Position numbers and translations under genes: made by a program. Below, one piece after another: positions 43,482 to 52,477 of a stretch of 64,000 bases of DNA. Source of the stretch: Allokutzneria oryzae (GTDB lineage Bacteria; Actinomycetota; Actinomycetes; Mycobacteriales; Pseudonocardiaceae). The notes under the pieces were generated by a model. It had not been told where the DNA came from and searched no databases. It was given only the letters and a program-made list of their open reading frames with translations. Every line of letters starts with the position of its first letter. The stretch's first letter is position 1. The stretch is taken from the NCBI RefSeq assembly GCF_042429765.1, contig NZ_JBHLZU010000033.1, positions 1 to 64,000 of the forward strand. The letters are read 5' to 3'.

Positions 43482-44654
43482 GTGGTCCTGAACCGGGTCC
43501 TGCACCGGGCCATGAACCGAGCGCGCGAGATCGCCGCGCGTCACCCCCACGCGCTGGACCTGCTGGCGCCGCTGCTGATCACCGTGATCGGCGCCCCGGT
43601 GACGGCGCTGAGGTACGGCTCGGACCCGCTGCCCTGGTTCTTCCAGTTGGCCCTCGTGCTCCCGCTGCCCTGGTGGCGGCGAGCCCCGTCCACGGTCTTC
43701 GCGGCCACCGCGACGCTGGTCGGGATCCAGTGGGCGCTGGGGATCAGCGTCGTCGGCGAGCTGGCCGCGCACGTGGCCTACTACAGCGTCATGCTGCGCC
43801 GCCCGGCCAGGGACGGCGCCATCGCAACCGCGGTGGTCACGATCGGCATCACCGCGCAGTCGATCTACGGCGTCGTCTTCTCCCGTTTCCTCGGCATCCC
43901 ACCGGTCGGGCTGGCCACGGTGGCGGGCCTGCTCGGCCTGACGATGCGCAGCAGGCGCGCCTACATGGCGTCGATGCGCGAACGCGAGGCGCGGCAGGCG
44001 GAGCTGGCGGTGACGGCGGAGCGGACCCGCATCGCCCGCGAGATCCATGACATCGTCGCGCACAGCCTCGGCGTGATGATCTCGCTCGCGGACGGCGCGA
44101 CCATGGCGGCCCGCACCGACCCGCAACGAGCGCTCGGCGCGATGGAGGCGGTGTCCAGCACTGGCCGCAACGCGCTCGGCGAGCTCCGGCGGGTCCTCGG
44201 AGTCCTGCGCGCGGAGCACCAGCAGGACGACCACCTGCCGCAGCCGGGCATCGCCGCACTGGCCGACCTGGTCGACAAGACGCGCACGGCGGGGCTGCCG
44301 GTGACCTACGAACTGGACGGCCACTCGGACAACATGCCCGCGAGCGCCCAGGTCGCGGTGTACCGCATCGTGCAGGAGGCGCTGACCAACACGATGAAGC
44401 ACGCCGACGGCTGCGCGGCGGTCCGGGTGGAGGTCAGCCTGAGCGACTCCGGCGCGGAGATCGTGGTGTCCGACACGGGCGGCTCGGATCTCGCTCCTCG
44501 CCAGCCGGGCAGCGGTCACGGGCTGGTGGGGATGCGCGAGCGGGTGGCGGTGTTCGGCGGCTCGTTCGCGGCGGGCCCGCGAGCGGGCGGCGGCTGGCTG
44601 ATGCGCGCCCGCGTCCCGGTGTCCCGGGAAACCTCGCTGCCCGCCCTGGAGTAG
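43482..44654 (+). CDS. two-component sensor histidine kinase (NarL-type, HisKA_3), orphan
   Basis: 390 aa. Four to five N-terminal membrane spans (about 25-165) with little extracellular loop, then a HisKA_3 dimerisation helix with the phosphorylated His in REIHDIVAHSLGVMISLAD, and an HATPase domain with N-box IVQEALTNTMKHA and G-box GHGLVGMRERV. GTG at 43482 is chosen because AGGAGG lies five bases upstream; the in-frame ATG at 43452 has no site. The usual adjacent NarL-type response regulator is missing on both sides. It is divergent from the broken monooxygenase gene. Confidence 0.88.
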   Translation: MVLNRVLHRAMNRAREIAARHPHALDLLAPLLITVIGAPVTALRYGSDPLPWFFQLALVLPLPWWRRAPSTVFAATATLVGIQWALGISVVGELAAHVAYYSVMLRRPARDGAIATAVVTIGITAQSIYGVVFSRFLGIPPVGLATVAGLLGLTMRSRRAYMASMREREARQAELAVTAERTRIAREIHDIVAHSLGVMISLADGATMAARTDPQRALGAMEAVSSTGRNALGELRRVLGVLRAEHQQDDHLPQPGIAALADLVDKTRTAGLPVTYELDGHSDNMPASAQVAVYRIVQEALTNTMKHADGCAAVRVEVSLSDSGAEIVVSDTGGSDLAPRQPGSGHGLVGMRERVAVFGGSFAAGPRAGGGWLMRARVPVSRETSLPALE

Positions 44655-44731
44655 CGCACGGGGACTGTTAATCGCAGGGTTACTGGTCCGACTCTCCGCA
44701 CACGCGGGGGGCCGACGGCCCGCGGCATTGT

Positions 44732-44775
44732 GCCGTCGTCGGTGATCCTCGGGGCCGTCGTCGGTGATCCTCGGG
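44732..44775. repeat. two tandem 22-bp direct repeats
   Basis: Two identical 22-bp units (44732-44753 and 44754-44775; unit begins GCCGTCGTCGGTGATCC) lie in the 133-bp gap between the kinase stop and the stop codon of the convergent gene. Confidence 0.85.
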
Positions 44776-44787
44776 CTCTTGCACCGG

Positions 44788-45834
44788 TCACAAGAAACTG
44801 GGCGCGACGCTCACCTCGACCCCGTCGAGCTCCCGCACGAAGTCCGCGCCGAAGGCGGACGACGGCGTGTGCGCTCCGGGCCGGACGACGCCGGACCCGA
44901 GCCGCCGCACCGCGCGCACGACGGCGTCGGCCGTCATCGGATACGGCCCCGGACCCGTCAGCGTCGCCGAGACTGTCTCACCGGATGCCGCGGTCACCCG
45001 CCCCCACAGCTCGGAACGACTGCGCGCCAAGGTCTTCTCGGAGGGGCCGGGCACGAAGCGATCCACCAGCCCGGTCGCGATCCGCCGCACCACAGGCAGC
45101 TTCATCACCGCGGTGCCCAGATCCTGTGCCACGGCGGGCATCCTGGGCACTCGCAGGTACGTCGCGATCTCCTCGATTCCGGTGGACCGGTGCGCGGTCA
45201 CCAGGTCGCCCCACGGGATCGGCATCGCCGAGGCCACCCCGGACGGGAACGGCACCTCCACGTGGTGACCCGAGCCGATCGCCCGCAGTCCCCCCGCGGC
45301 GCGCACGAACGTGCCCCGCCCGGCGGACTCGATCACGGACTTGAGCGTGCCGGGACTCGCCCCGCCGGTGATCGACAGCGCCAGCTCCAGCCGCCGGGCG
45401 TCCGGCAGCTCCGCTGCCAGCGTCGCCGCGAGGCAGTCGGTCGGCACGACGTCGAACCCGCTGCCGGGCAACAGGACGATCCCGGCGTCGGCGGCGTCGG
45501 CGTGGCGCGCGAAGACCTCCTCGAACACCGCGATCTCACCGGTGACGTCGAGGTAGTGGGTCCGCGAGTCGACGCACGCCCGCACCATGGGCACGGCCGT
45601 CGCGGAGAACGGTCCCGCGCAGTGCGCGACGATGTCGACCTGGCTCAGCGCGGCCCGCGTCGCCTCGCCGTCGACCAGGTCGAAGATCCGGTACGGCAGG
45701 TCCAGCTCGGCGGCCAGCGGAGCGACCCGCTCCCGCGACCGCCCGGCCAGCGTCGGCCGCTCCCCCAGTTCGACGGCCAGCCGCGCGACGAGGCGGCCGG
45801 TGTAACCGTTGGCGCCGTACACCATCCACGTCAT
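44788..45834 (-). CDS. saccharopine dehydrogenase-like NAD(P)-binding protein
   Basis: 348 aa. An N-terminal Rossmann motif VYGANGYTGRLVARL and the family segments VAHCAGPFSATA, HYLDVTGE and GSGFDVVPTDCLA place it with saccharopine-dehydrogenase-like reductases; mycobacterial relatives act as trans enoyl reductases in lipid synthesis. No lysine-pathway or polyketide genes are nearby, so the substrate is unknown. It stands 32 bp after the acetyltransferase gene on the same strand and may be co-transcribed. Confidence 0.82.
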   Translation of the reverse strand: MTWMVYGANGYTGRLVARLAVELGERPTLAGRSRERVAPLAAELDLPYRIFDLVDGEATRAALSQVDIVAHCAGPFSATAVPMVRACVDSRTHYLDVTGEIAVFEEVFARHADAADAGIVLLPGSGFDVVPTDCLAATLAAELPDARRLELALSITGGASPGTLKSVIESAGRGTFVRAAGGLRAIGSGHHVEVPFPSGVASAMPIPWGDLVTAHRSTGIEEIATYLRVPRMPAVAQDLGTAVMKLPVVRRIATGLVDRFVPGPSEKTLARSRSELWGRVTAASGETVSATLTGPGPYPMTADAVVRAVRRLGSGVVRPGAHTPSSAFGADFVRELDGVEVSVAPSFL

Positions 45835-45866
45835 GCGACCAGAATGCCGCCCACCTCGGCGAATGG

Positions 45867-46400
45867 CTAGGAGTCCGACCTCGTCGCCTGCCGCAGCCGG
45901 GCCTTCGCGGGATCACGGGACTGCTTGGCGGAGCGATGCGCCCTGCCCGAGGAGGCCCCGGAGGAACCGGCGTGCCGGACGAACAGCGTGACCGTGACCC
46001 GGTCGCTGAAACCGTTGTGCTGCATGAGGGTCGCCGACGCGGTGTTGGTGGCCTCGACGTCGGTGACGATGCGCGTGGCCCCGGCGTCGAAGAGCGCGCC
46101 GCAGCACGCGTCGAGCAGCCTGCTGGCCAGCCCCTGTCCCTGGTGCTCCGGATCGACGGCGATCCATTCGAGATAGCCCCAGTCCTCGCGCTCGTCGTAG
46201 GACAGCGACCCGAGCACGAACCCGACGACCTCGCCGTCGCTCTCGGCGACCCAGCACGCGGACGGCTGGGCGTCTAGGTGCACGGCCACGCTGGACAGCG
46301 ACCACGAGGTGTACGGCATGGCCGTGACATCGAAAACTCTGTTCCCCAGAGCCAGAACTCCGGGCAGATGATCCAGTCGCATCAGCACGAGGCTGGTCAC
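45867..46400 (-). CDS. GNAT family N-acetyltransferase
   Basis: 177 aa. The acetyl-CoA motif HQGQGLASRLLDACCGALF is present, as is the preceding YLEWIAVDPE strand, and LMQHNGFSDRV matches the last motif. A 25-residue basic, disordered tail follows. GTG at 46400 is chosen because AGGGGAG lies eight bases upstream; the upstream GTG at 46409 is too close to that site. Layout resembles RimI-type protein acetylases, but the substrate is not predictable. Confidence 0.82.
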   Translation of the reverse strand: MTSLVLMRLDHLPGVLALGNRVFDVTAMPYTSWSLSSVAVHLDAQPSACWVAESDGEVVGFVLGSLSYDEREDWGYLEWIAVDPEHQGQGLASRLLDACCGALFDAGATRIVTDVEATNTASATLMQHNGFSDRVTVTLFVRHAGSSGASSGRAHRSAKQSRDPAKARLRQATRSDS

Positions 46401-46530
46401 GGTTCCCACTCCCCTGGGTAAGTCCGGCCGTGTCCGAATCTACCCGCGGGACCGGCCTTCCACCGGACGTGGCGAACCGCGCAATTGTGGGGTCACTGCG
46501 CGCGGCTCGGGCTCGCGATCGTGGAAATTT

Positions 46531-46544
46531 CAGCGTTTCCGCTG
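46531..46544 (-). terminator. short terminator hairpin after tRNA-Val
   Basis: Minus strand: CAGCG-GAAA-CGCTG stem-loop directly after the encoded CCA, followed by AAATTT. A small but well-formed stem with a stable GAAA loop. Confidence 0.55.
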
Positions 46545-46545
46545 G

Positions 46546-46620
46546 TGGTGGGCGCAGCAGGTTTCGAACCTGCGACCCCTCGCTTGTAAGGCGAGTGCTC
46601 TCCCGCTGAGCTATGCGCCC
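46546..46620 (-). tRNA. tRNA-Val, anticodon TAC
   Basis: A full cloverleaf on the minus strand: acceptor GGGCGCA/TGCGCCC, D-arm GCTCAGCGGGAGAGC, anticodon arm CTCGC-CTTACAA-GCGAG, T-arm GCAGG-TTCGAAC-CCTGC, discriminator A and an encoded CCA. The anticodon TAC reads GTA/GTG valine codons. No integrase or att repeat is seen beside it. Confidence 0.97.
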
Positions 46621-46670
46621 CTGCTCGCGACGATCACGGGGACCGCCGCGAGCGAGAGTACTGGGTACCG

Positions 46671-47138
46671 CTAGGCGGTGACGACCGCCTTCACGGCCTG
46701 CTTCCAGCCGGACTGGTCGCGGGCCTCGCCGGGCGCGTTGACCTCGGCGAAGCGGACGACGCCCTGCTTGTCGATCAGGAACGTGCCCCGGACAGCCATG
46801 CCCGCGCCCTCGTTGAACACGCCGTAGGCCTTGGCGACCTCGCCGTGCGGCCAGAAGTCCGACAGCAGCGGGAAGGTGTAGCCCTCCTTCTCCGCCCACG
46901 CCTTCAGCGAGAACGGTGTGTCCACCGACACACCGAGGACCTGCACCTCGTCGTTCTGGTAGTCCGCGAGCTCGTCGCGCACCTGGCACAGCTCGCCCGT
47001 GCAGATCCCGCTGAACGCGAACGGGTAGAAGACGAGGAGCACGTTCTTCTCACCCCGGAACGAGGACAGGCTGACCTGCTCCTTGTTGAAGTCCGGAAGC
47101 GTGAAGTCCGGGGCCTCGTTACCGACCTCAAGCGTCAT
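46671..47138 (-). CDS. ahpE: AhpE-type peroxiredoxin
   Basis: 155 aa thioredoxin-fold peroxidase. The peroxidatic cysteine is in FYPFAFSGICTGELCQV (about residue 45, with the Pro and Ser of the active-site triad). Mycobacterial AhpE works as a one-cysteine enzyme recycled through mycothiol/mycoredoxin; here a second cysteine lies five residues on (CTGELC). ATG at 47138 follows AGGAG by nine bases; a GTG at 47147 is too near that site. It is the counterpart of Rv2238c. Confidence 0.93.
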   Translation of the reverse strand: MTLEVGNEAPDFTLPDFNKEQVSLSSFRGEKNVLLVFYPFAFSGICTGELCQVRDELADYQNDEVQVLGVSVDTPFSLKAWAEKEGYTFPLLSDFWPHGEVAKAYGVFNEGAGMAVRGTFLIDKQGVVRFAEVNAPGEARDQSGWKQAVKAVVTA

Positions 47139-47210
47139 GTCGGGCACTCTCCTGGGTCTAGGCTGCGAGCTCTGCTACCGCCTGCAGCCTAGCCCCACCG
47201 CGAGATCGTC

Positions 47211-47642
47211 TCAGCGCTTGGACTTCACCGAGCGGGAGGTGACCAGTCGGGTCCCGAGCCAGTCCTGGGCCGCGGCGATGTTGGAGGTCTGGGAGAGACC
47301 GGCCGTCTGCGCCGCCTCGGCGATGTCGGCGGGCTCCACGTGACCGTCCCGGCCCGTCTTCGGTGTGAGCAGCCAGATCACGCCGTCGTCGGCGAGCGGG
47401 CTCATCGCGTCGACCATGTCGTCGGTGAGGTCGCCGTCGTCTTCTCGCCACCACATCAGCACGACGTCGACCACCTCCTGCGCGTCCTCGTCGAGCAGCT
47501 CGCCTCCGCAGCGCTCCTCGACCGCGGCACGGAGGTCGTCGTCGACGTCCTCGTCCCAGCCGAGTTCTTGGACGACAGTGCCCGGTTCGATTCCGAGCTT
47601 CTCGGCGACACCGACCTTGCCGGCGTCTTCCGCGGCGACCAC
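47211..47642 (-). CDS. DUF3052 family protein
   Basis: 143 aa, acidic and soluble. The sequence (VAEKLGIEPGTVVQELGWDEDVDDDL, VVDVVLMWWREDDGDLTD, GVIWLLTPKTGRDGHVEPADI; each given in part) matches the conserved actinobacterial DUF3052 family (Rv2239c). Function unknown; it almost always sits beside aceE and ahpE. GTG at 47642 follows GGAGGAG by nine bases. Divergent from aceE, with 283 bp between the starts. Confidence 0.9.
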   Translation of the reverse strand: MVAAEDAGKVGVAEKLGIEPGTVVQELGWDEDVDDDLRAAVEERCGGELLDEDAQEVVDVVLMWWREDDGDLTDDMVDAMSPLADDGVIWLLTPKTGRDGHVEPADIAEAAQTAGLSQTSNIAAAQDWLGTRLVTSRSVKSKR

Positions 47643-47925
47643 GGCTTCTCACTCCTCCAACTACGCTGAGGCGGCAACCCCGGTGGACGCCGCTCCTCGA
47701 TGTGAAATCGGTCGCGGTTAGCGAACACTGGAGATGCCCCGTTCCGCAACCGCCCACACCGGGACACGCCGTAACGGTTGCGCACAGGCATGCCTCGATC
47801 GGTTGATTGACAGTTACCGACGAGTAGCACTCCCGCGCGTGCGCGCACACGCGAGCGTGGGGGAGGATGGGTGGGTAACCACCCTGGATCGAGTGACCGA
47901 CACGAGCAGCAGGCGAGGAGAACCC
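47643..47925. promoter_or_regulatory. divergent control region of the DUF3052 gene and aceE
   Basis: A plausible aceE promoter lies at 47803-47830: TTGATT, 16-bp spacer, TAGCAC; an overlapping TTGACA starts at 47807 but is too close to that -10. An alternating GC/CG tract (GCGCGTGCGCGCACACGCG) follows at about 47835. No operator palindrome is evident. Confidence 0.35.
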
Positions 47926-50697
47926 TTGGCCCCGCACAACACCGGCGCCCCCGGCGTAGGCGCCCCCGAGCGGGTGCGAGTCATCCGTGACGGACTGGCC
48001 GCCCATCTCCCGGACATCGACCCTGAGGAGACGGCCGAATGGCTTGAGTCCTTCGACTCAGTCCTCGAAGGCGCAGGTCAGCAGCGTGCGCGGTACCTGA
48101 TGCTGCGACTGCTGGAACGCGCTCGGGAGAGCCACGTCGGCATCCCGTCGCTGACCAGCACCGACTACGTCAACACCATCCCGACCGAGCGCGAGCCCTG
48201 GTTCCCCGGCGACGAGGAGACCGAGCGGCGCTACCGGGCGTGGATCCGGTGGAACGCCGCGATCATGGTGCACCGGGCGCAGCGGCCCGGGGTCGGCGTC
48301 GGCGGCCACATCTCCACCTACGGTTCGTCGGCCGCGCTCTACGAGGTCGGCTTCAACTGGTTCTTCCGTGGCAAGGATCACCCGGGTGGCGGTGACCAGA
48401 TCTTCATCCAGGGCCACGCCTCCCCGGGCATCTACGCCAGGGCGTTCCTGGAGGGCCGCCTGTCCGCGGAGCAGCTCGACGGCTTCCGGCAGGAGTTCTC
48501 CCACGGCGGCGCGGGCCACGGCCTGCCGTCGTACCCGCACCCGCGGCTGATGCAGGACTTCTGGGAGTTCCCCACGGTGTCCATGGGCCTCGGCCCGATG
48601 AACGCCATCTACCAGGCGCGGTTCAACCGCTACCTGCACAACCGGGGCATCAAGGACACCTCGCAGCAGCGGGTGTGGGCCTTCCTCGGCGACGGCGAGA
48701 TGGACGAGCCGGAGTCGCGCGGCCTGGTGCACGTGGCGGCGGCCGAGGGCCTGGACAACCTGACCTTCGTGGTCAACTGCAACCTGCAGCGGCTCGACGG
48801 CCCGGTGCGCGGCAACGGCAAGATCATCCAGGAGCTGGAGTCGTTCTTCCGCGGCGCGGGCTGGAACGTCATCAAGGTGATCTGGGGCCGAGAGTGGGAC
48901 GCCCTGCTGCACGCCGACAAGCAGGGTGCGCTGGTCAACCTGATGAACACCACGCCGGACGGTGACTACCAGACCTACAAGGCCAACGACGGCGCCTACG
49001 TGCGCGAGCACTTCTTCGGCCGCGACCCGCGGACCAAGGAGCTGGTGCAGCCGCTGACCGACGAGGAGATCTGGAACCTCAAGCGCGGCGGCCACGACTA
49101 CCGCAAGGTCTACGCGGCCTACAAGGCGGCCACCGAGAGCAACGGCCAGCCCACGGTGATCCTGGCGAAGACGATCAAGGGCTACGGGCTCGGCCCGCAG
49201 TTCGAGGCGCGCAACGCCACGCACCAGATGAAGAAGCTCAACGACCTCAAGCTCTTCCGCGACCTCCAGCGCATCCCGATCACCGACGAGGAGCTGGAGC
49301 GCGACCCGTACCTGCCGCCGTACTACCACCCCGGCGACGACGCGCCGGAGATCCAGTACCTGCAGGAGCGGCGGCGCCAGCTCGGCGGGTACTCGCCGGA
49401 GCGCCGGGTCAAGAGCACGCCGCTGGTGCTGCCCGGCGACAAGGTCTACGACGTGCTCAAGCGCGGGTCGGGCAAGCAGGAGGTCGCCACCACCATGGCG
49501 TTCGTCCGGCTGCTCAAGGACCTGGCCAAGGACCCGGAGATCGGCCCGCGCCTGGTGCCGATCATCCCGGACGAGGCGCGGACCTTCGGCGTGGACTCGA
49601 TGTTCCCCACGCAGAAGATCTACAACCCCAACGGCCAGCTCTACACCTCGGTCGACGCCAAGCTGATGCTGTCCTACAAGGAGAGCGAGCAGGGCCAGAT
49701 CCTGCACGAGGGCATCAACGAGGCCGGTTCGGTCGCGTCGTTCACGGCGGCGGGCACGTCCTACGCCACGCACGGCGAGCCGATGATCCCGGTCTACATC
49801 TTCTACTCGATGTTCGGCTTCCAGCGGACCGGTGACGCGTTCTGGGCCGCCGCCGACCAGATGGCGCGCGGTTTCGTGCTCGGCGCCACGGCCGGCCGCA
49901 CCACGCTGACCGGTGAGGGCCTTCAGCACAACGACGGCCACTCGATCATGCTGGCGCACACCAACCCCGCGGTCGTTGCCTACGACCCGGCGTGGTCGTT
50001 CGAGGTCGCGCACATCGTCAAGGACGGTCTCCGCCGGATGTACGGGGAGAACTCCGAGGCGGTGATGTACTACCTGACGATCTACAACGAGCCGTACGTG
50101 CAGGTGGCCGAGCCGGAGAACCTCGACGTGGAGGGCCTGCTCAAGGGCCTCTACAAGTTCCGGTCGGCCCCGGGCGGCTCCGGCCCGCGCGCCCAGGTGC
50201 TCACCTCGGGTGTGGCGATGCCGTGGGCGCTCAAGGCCCAGGAGCTGCTCGCCGAGGAGTGGGGCGTGCAGGCCGACGTGTGGTCGGCGACCTCCTGGTC
50301 GGAGCTGCGCCGCGAGGCGGTGGAGATCGACAAGCAGAACCTGCTCCAGCCGGACGTCCCGCCGAGGGTGCCGCACGTGACCCGCGCCCTGGCCGACGCG
50401 GCCGGTCCGGTCGTCGCCGTGTCGGACTGGATGCGGGCGGTCCCGGACCTGATCCGGCCGTACGTTCCCGGCGAGATGGTCACGCTGGGCACGGACGGCT
50501 TCGGCTTCTCCGACACCCGGCCCGCGGCGCGGCGGCACTTCCTGGTCGACGCGGAGTCGATCGTGGTGGCCACCCTGGCCGCGCTGGCCAGACGAGGTGA
50601 GGTCGAGCAGTCGAAGGTCGTGGAGGCGGCGCGCAAGTACCGCATCGACGACGTCCACGCCGCCGGTCCGCAGACCTCGGACCCCGGCTCAGCCTGA
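47926..50697 (+). CDS. aceE: pyruvate dehydrogenase E1 component (homodimeric)
   Basis: 923 aa. The decarboxylating subunit of the pyruvate dehydrogenase complex. The thiamine-diphosphate motif is GDGEMDEPES ... NCNLQRLDG, and the sequence follows M. tuberculosis AceE throughout (FIQGHASPGIYARAFLEGRL, DEARTFGVDSMFP, SDWMRAVPDLIRPYVPG). TTG at 47926 is chosen because GAGGAG lies five bases before it and the protein then has the family length; the upstream GTG at 47893 lacks a site. E2 and E3 are not in the window. A strong terminator follows. Confidence 0.95.
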   Translation: MAPHNTGAPGVGAPERVRVIRDGLAAHLPDIDPEETAEWLESFDSVLEGAGQQRARYLMLRLLERARESHVGIPSLTSTDYVNTIPTEREPWFPGDEETERRYRAWIRWNAAIMVHRAQRPGVGVGGHISTYGSSAALYEVGFNWFFRGKDHPGGGDQIFIQGHASPGIYARAFLEGRLSAEQLDGFRQEFSHGGAGHGLPSYPHPRLMQDFWEFPTVSMGLGPMNAIYQARFNRYLHNRGIKDTSQQRVWAFLGDGEMDEPESRGLVHVAAAEGLDNLTFVVNCNLQRLDGPVRGNGKIIQELESFFRGAGWNVIKVIWGREWDALLHADKQGALVNLMNTTPDGDYQTYKANDGAYVREHFFGRDPRTKELVQPLTDEEIWNLKRGGHDYRKVYAAYKAATESNGQPTVILAKTIKGYGLGPQFEARNATHQMKKLNDLKLFRDLQRIPITDEELERDPYLPPYYHPGDDAPEIQYLQERRRQLGGYSPERRVKSTPLVLPGDKVYDVLKRGSGKQEVATTMAFVRLLKDLAKDPEIGPRLVPIIPDEARTFGVDSMFPTQKIYNPNGQLYTSVDAKLMLSYKESEQGQILHEGINEAGSVASFTAAGTSYATHGEPMIPVYIFYSMFGFQRTGDAFWAAADQMARGFVLGATAGRTTLTGEGLQHNDGHSIMLAHTNPAVVAYDPAWSFEVAHIVKDGLRRMYGENSEAVMYYLTIYNEPYVQVAEPENLDVEGLLKGLYKFRSAPGGSGPRAQVLTSGVAMPWALKAQELLAEEWGVQADVWSATSWSELRREAVEIDKQNLLQPDVPPRVPHVTRALADAAGPVVAVSDWMRAVPDLIRPYVPGEMVTLGTDGFGFSDTRPAARRHFLVDAESIVVATLAALARRGEVEQSKVVEAARKYRIDDVHAAGPQTSDPGSA

Positions 50698-50704
50698 CCC
50701 CAGG

Positions 50705-50734
50705 AGAGCGCCCGCACCCACGCGGGCGCTCTCT
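50705..50734 (+). terminator. intrinsic terminator of aceE
   Basis: Perfect 12-bp arms (GAGAGCGCCCGC and GCGGGCGCTCTC) with a six-base loop ACCCAC, 7 bp after the aceE stop, then TTGT. Confidence 0.9.
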
Positions 50735-50749
50735 TGTCCCACTCCCCGG

Positions 50750-50811
50750 CCATTCGCGGGCTTATGGACCTTTCCGAGCGCGCTCAGGGGTCCATAAGCC
50801 CGCGAATGGCG
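50750..50811. repeat. 62-bp hairpin element, copy 2
   Basis: The same 21-bp arms as the copy at 10812 (50750-50770 and 50791-50811) with a different 20-base loop. It fills the gap between the aceE terminator and the stop codon of malate synthase (50813), so it forms the 3' end of the malate synthase transcript. Confidence 0.85.
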
Positions 50812-50812
50812 G

Positions 50813-52408
50813 TCAGGGGATGAGGGATTGGGCGGGGATGGTGAGGAAGTCGGCGAACTCGGGGTCCAGGACCAGGCGGGCGAAGAGCTCCTCCGCCTCC
50901 GCGTAGCGCTGGGAGACGTAGGACTCCTCGCCCAGCTCCGCGCGCAGGGATGCGCGGAGCTCCGCCAGCAGTGCGTGGATCAGCGCCGGGGTCACGTGGC
51001 GGCCGTCGGTCATGCGGACCGAGTAGCGCAGCCACTGCCACAGCTGGGAGCGGGAGATCTCCGCCGTTGCCGCGTCCTCCATCAGGTTGTCGATGGCCGC
51101 CGCGCCCGTGCCCCGGAGCCAGGACGCCACGTAGCGCACGCCCACGCTCAGGTTGGTGCGGACACCGCCCTCGGTGACCCTGCCCGGGGTCGATGCGAGG
51201 TCCAGCAGCCGCGCGGCGTCCGGGCGGAGCACCGGTCTGCGGGTCAGCTGGTTGGGGGCCTCGCCGAGCACCGGGTCGAACACCTCGCGGCACACCGGAA
51301 CCAGGTCGGGGTGGGCCACCCAGGAGCCGTCGTAGCCCATGCTCGCCTCGCGTTGCTTGTCCTCGCGGACCTTGGCCAGTGCGCGCGAGGTGACCTCGGA
51401 GTCGCGGCGGTTGGGGATGAACGCCGCCATGCCGCCGATCGCGTGGGCGCCCCTGCGGTGGCAGGTCGCCACCAGCAGCTCCGCGTACGCGCTCATGAAC
51501 GGGGCCGTCATGCCCACCGAGGCGCGGTCGGGCAGCACGAACCGCTCACCGGCGTCCCGGAAGTTCTTGATCACGCTGAACAGGTAGTCCCACCGGCCCG
51601 CGTTCAGGCCGGAGGCGTGCTCCCGCAGCTCGTAGAGGATCTCCTCCATCTCGAACGCCGCGGTGATCGTCTCGATCAGCACAGTGGCGCGGATGGTGCC
51701 GTGCGCGATGCCCAGCGCCTCCTGGGCATAGGTGAAGACCTGGTTCCACAGCCGCGCCTCGAAGTGGTTCTCCAGCTTCGGCAGGTAGAAGTACGGCCCG
51801 CTGTCCCGCCGCAGCAGCTCGTGCGCGTTGTGCAGGAGGTACAGCCCGAAGTCCACCAGCGCGCCGACCGCCGGCCGCCCGTCGACGAGCAGGTGCGGCT
51901 CGTCGAGGTGCCAGCCGCGCGGCCGGACCACGATCGCGGGTAACGGCCGGTTGTCGGTGCGCAGCCGGTACTCCTTGCCGCCCTGCGCGGTGTAGCTGAT
52001 CTTCCTGCGGACCGCGTCGATCAGGTTGACCTGGCCGGAGACCACGTTCTCCCAGTGCGGGGTGTTGGCGTCCTCCAGGTCGGCCAGCCACACCCGCGCG
52101 CCGGAGTTCAGCGCGTTGATGGTCATCTTGCGCTCGGTCGGCCCGGTGATCTCCACCCGGCGGTCCACCAGGTCCGCGGGCGCGGGCGCCACGGTCCACT
52201 CCGCCGCGCGCAGCGACGCCGTCTCCCGGGGGAAGTCCAGCCGCCCCGTCCGGCCGATCTCCGCGCGGCGCTCGGCGCGCTGGGCGAGCAGCCGGTCGCG
52301 GGTCGGCCGGAAGCGCCGGTTCAGGTCGGCGACGAAGGCGAGCGCCTGCGGGGTGAGGACCTCGTCGGAGCGGTCGACCTGGGCACCCAAAACCTGAACT
52401 TCAGACAT
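50813..52408 (-). CDS. aceB: malate synthase A
   Basis: 531 aa. Condenses glyoxylate with acetyl-CoA to malate, the second step of the glyoxylate shunt. Landmarks: ADLEDANTPHWENVVSGQVN (metal/substrate region), VLIETITAAFEMEEIL, the family signature HASGLNAGRWDYLFSVIKN and MTAPFMSAY. Length and features are those of the A-type enzyme. ATG at 52408 is preferred; a frame extension of 12 codons is unsupported. Isocitrate lyase is not in the window. It is convergent with aceE, so acetyl-CoA production and use lie end to end. Confidence 0.95.
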   Translation of the reverse strand: MSEVQVLGAQVDRSDEVLTPQALAFVADLNRRFRPTRDRLLAQRAERRAEIGRTGRLDFPRETASLRAAEWTVAPAPADLVDRRVEITGPTERKMTINALNSGARVWLADLEDANTPHWENVVSGQVNLIDAVRRKISYTAQGGKEYRLRTDNRPLPAIVVRPRGWHLDEPHLLVDGRPAVGALVDFGLYLLHNAHELLRRDSGPYFYLPKLENHFEARLWNQVFTYAQEALGIAHGTIRATVLIETITAAFEMEEILYELREHASGLNAGRWDYLFSVIKNFRDAGERFVLPDRASVGMTAPFMSAYAELLVATCHRRGAHAIGGMAAFIPNRRDSEVTSRALAKVREDKQREASMGYDGSWVAHPDLVPVCREVFDPVLGEAPNQLTRRPVLRPDAARLLDLASTPGRVTEGGVRTNLSVGVRYVASWLRGTGAAAIDNLMEDAATAEISRSQLWQWLRYSVRMTDGRHVTPALIHALLAELRASLRAELGEESYVSQRYAEAEELFARLVLDPEFADFLTIPAQSLIP

Positions 52409-52477
52409 GTTGCCATCATGCGCCCCGATCGGCCGCGCCGACAATCACAACCAGACCACCGTTGCGGCACAAGGAAA

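Noticed and set aside
46546..46620. tRNA-Val as an integration site
   Set aside because: No integrase and no duplicate of the tRNA 3' end was seen nearby; the flanking genes are the expected backbone.
48058..50658. An 866-codon minus-strand frame
   Set aside because: Antisense artefact of aceE.
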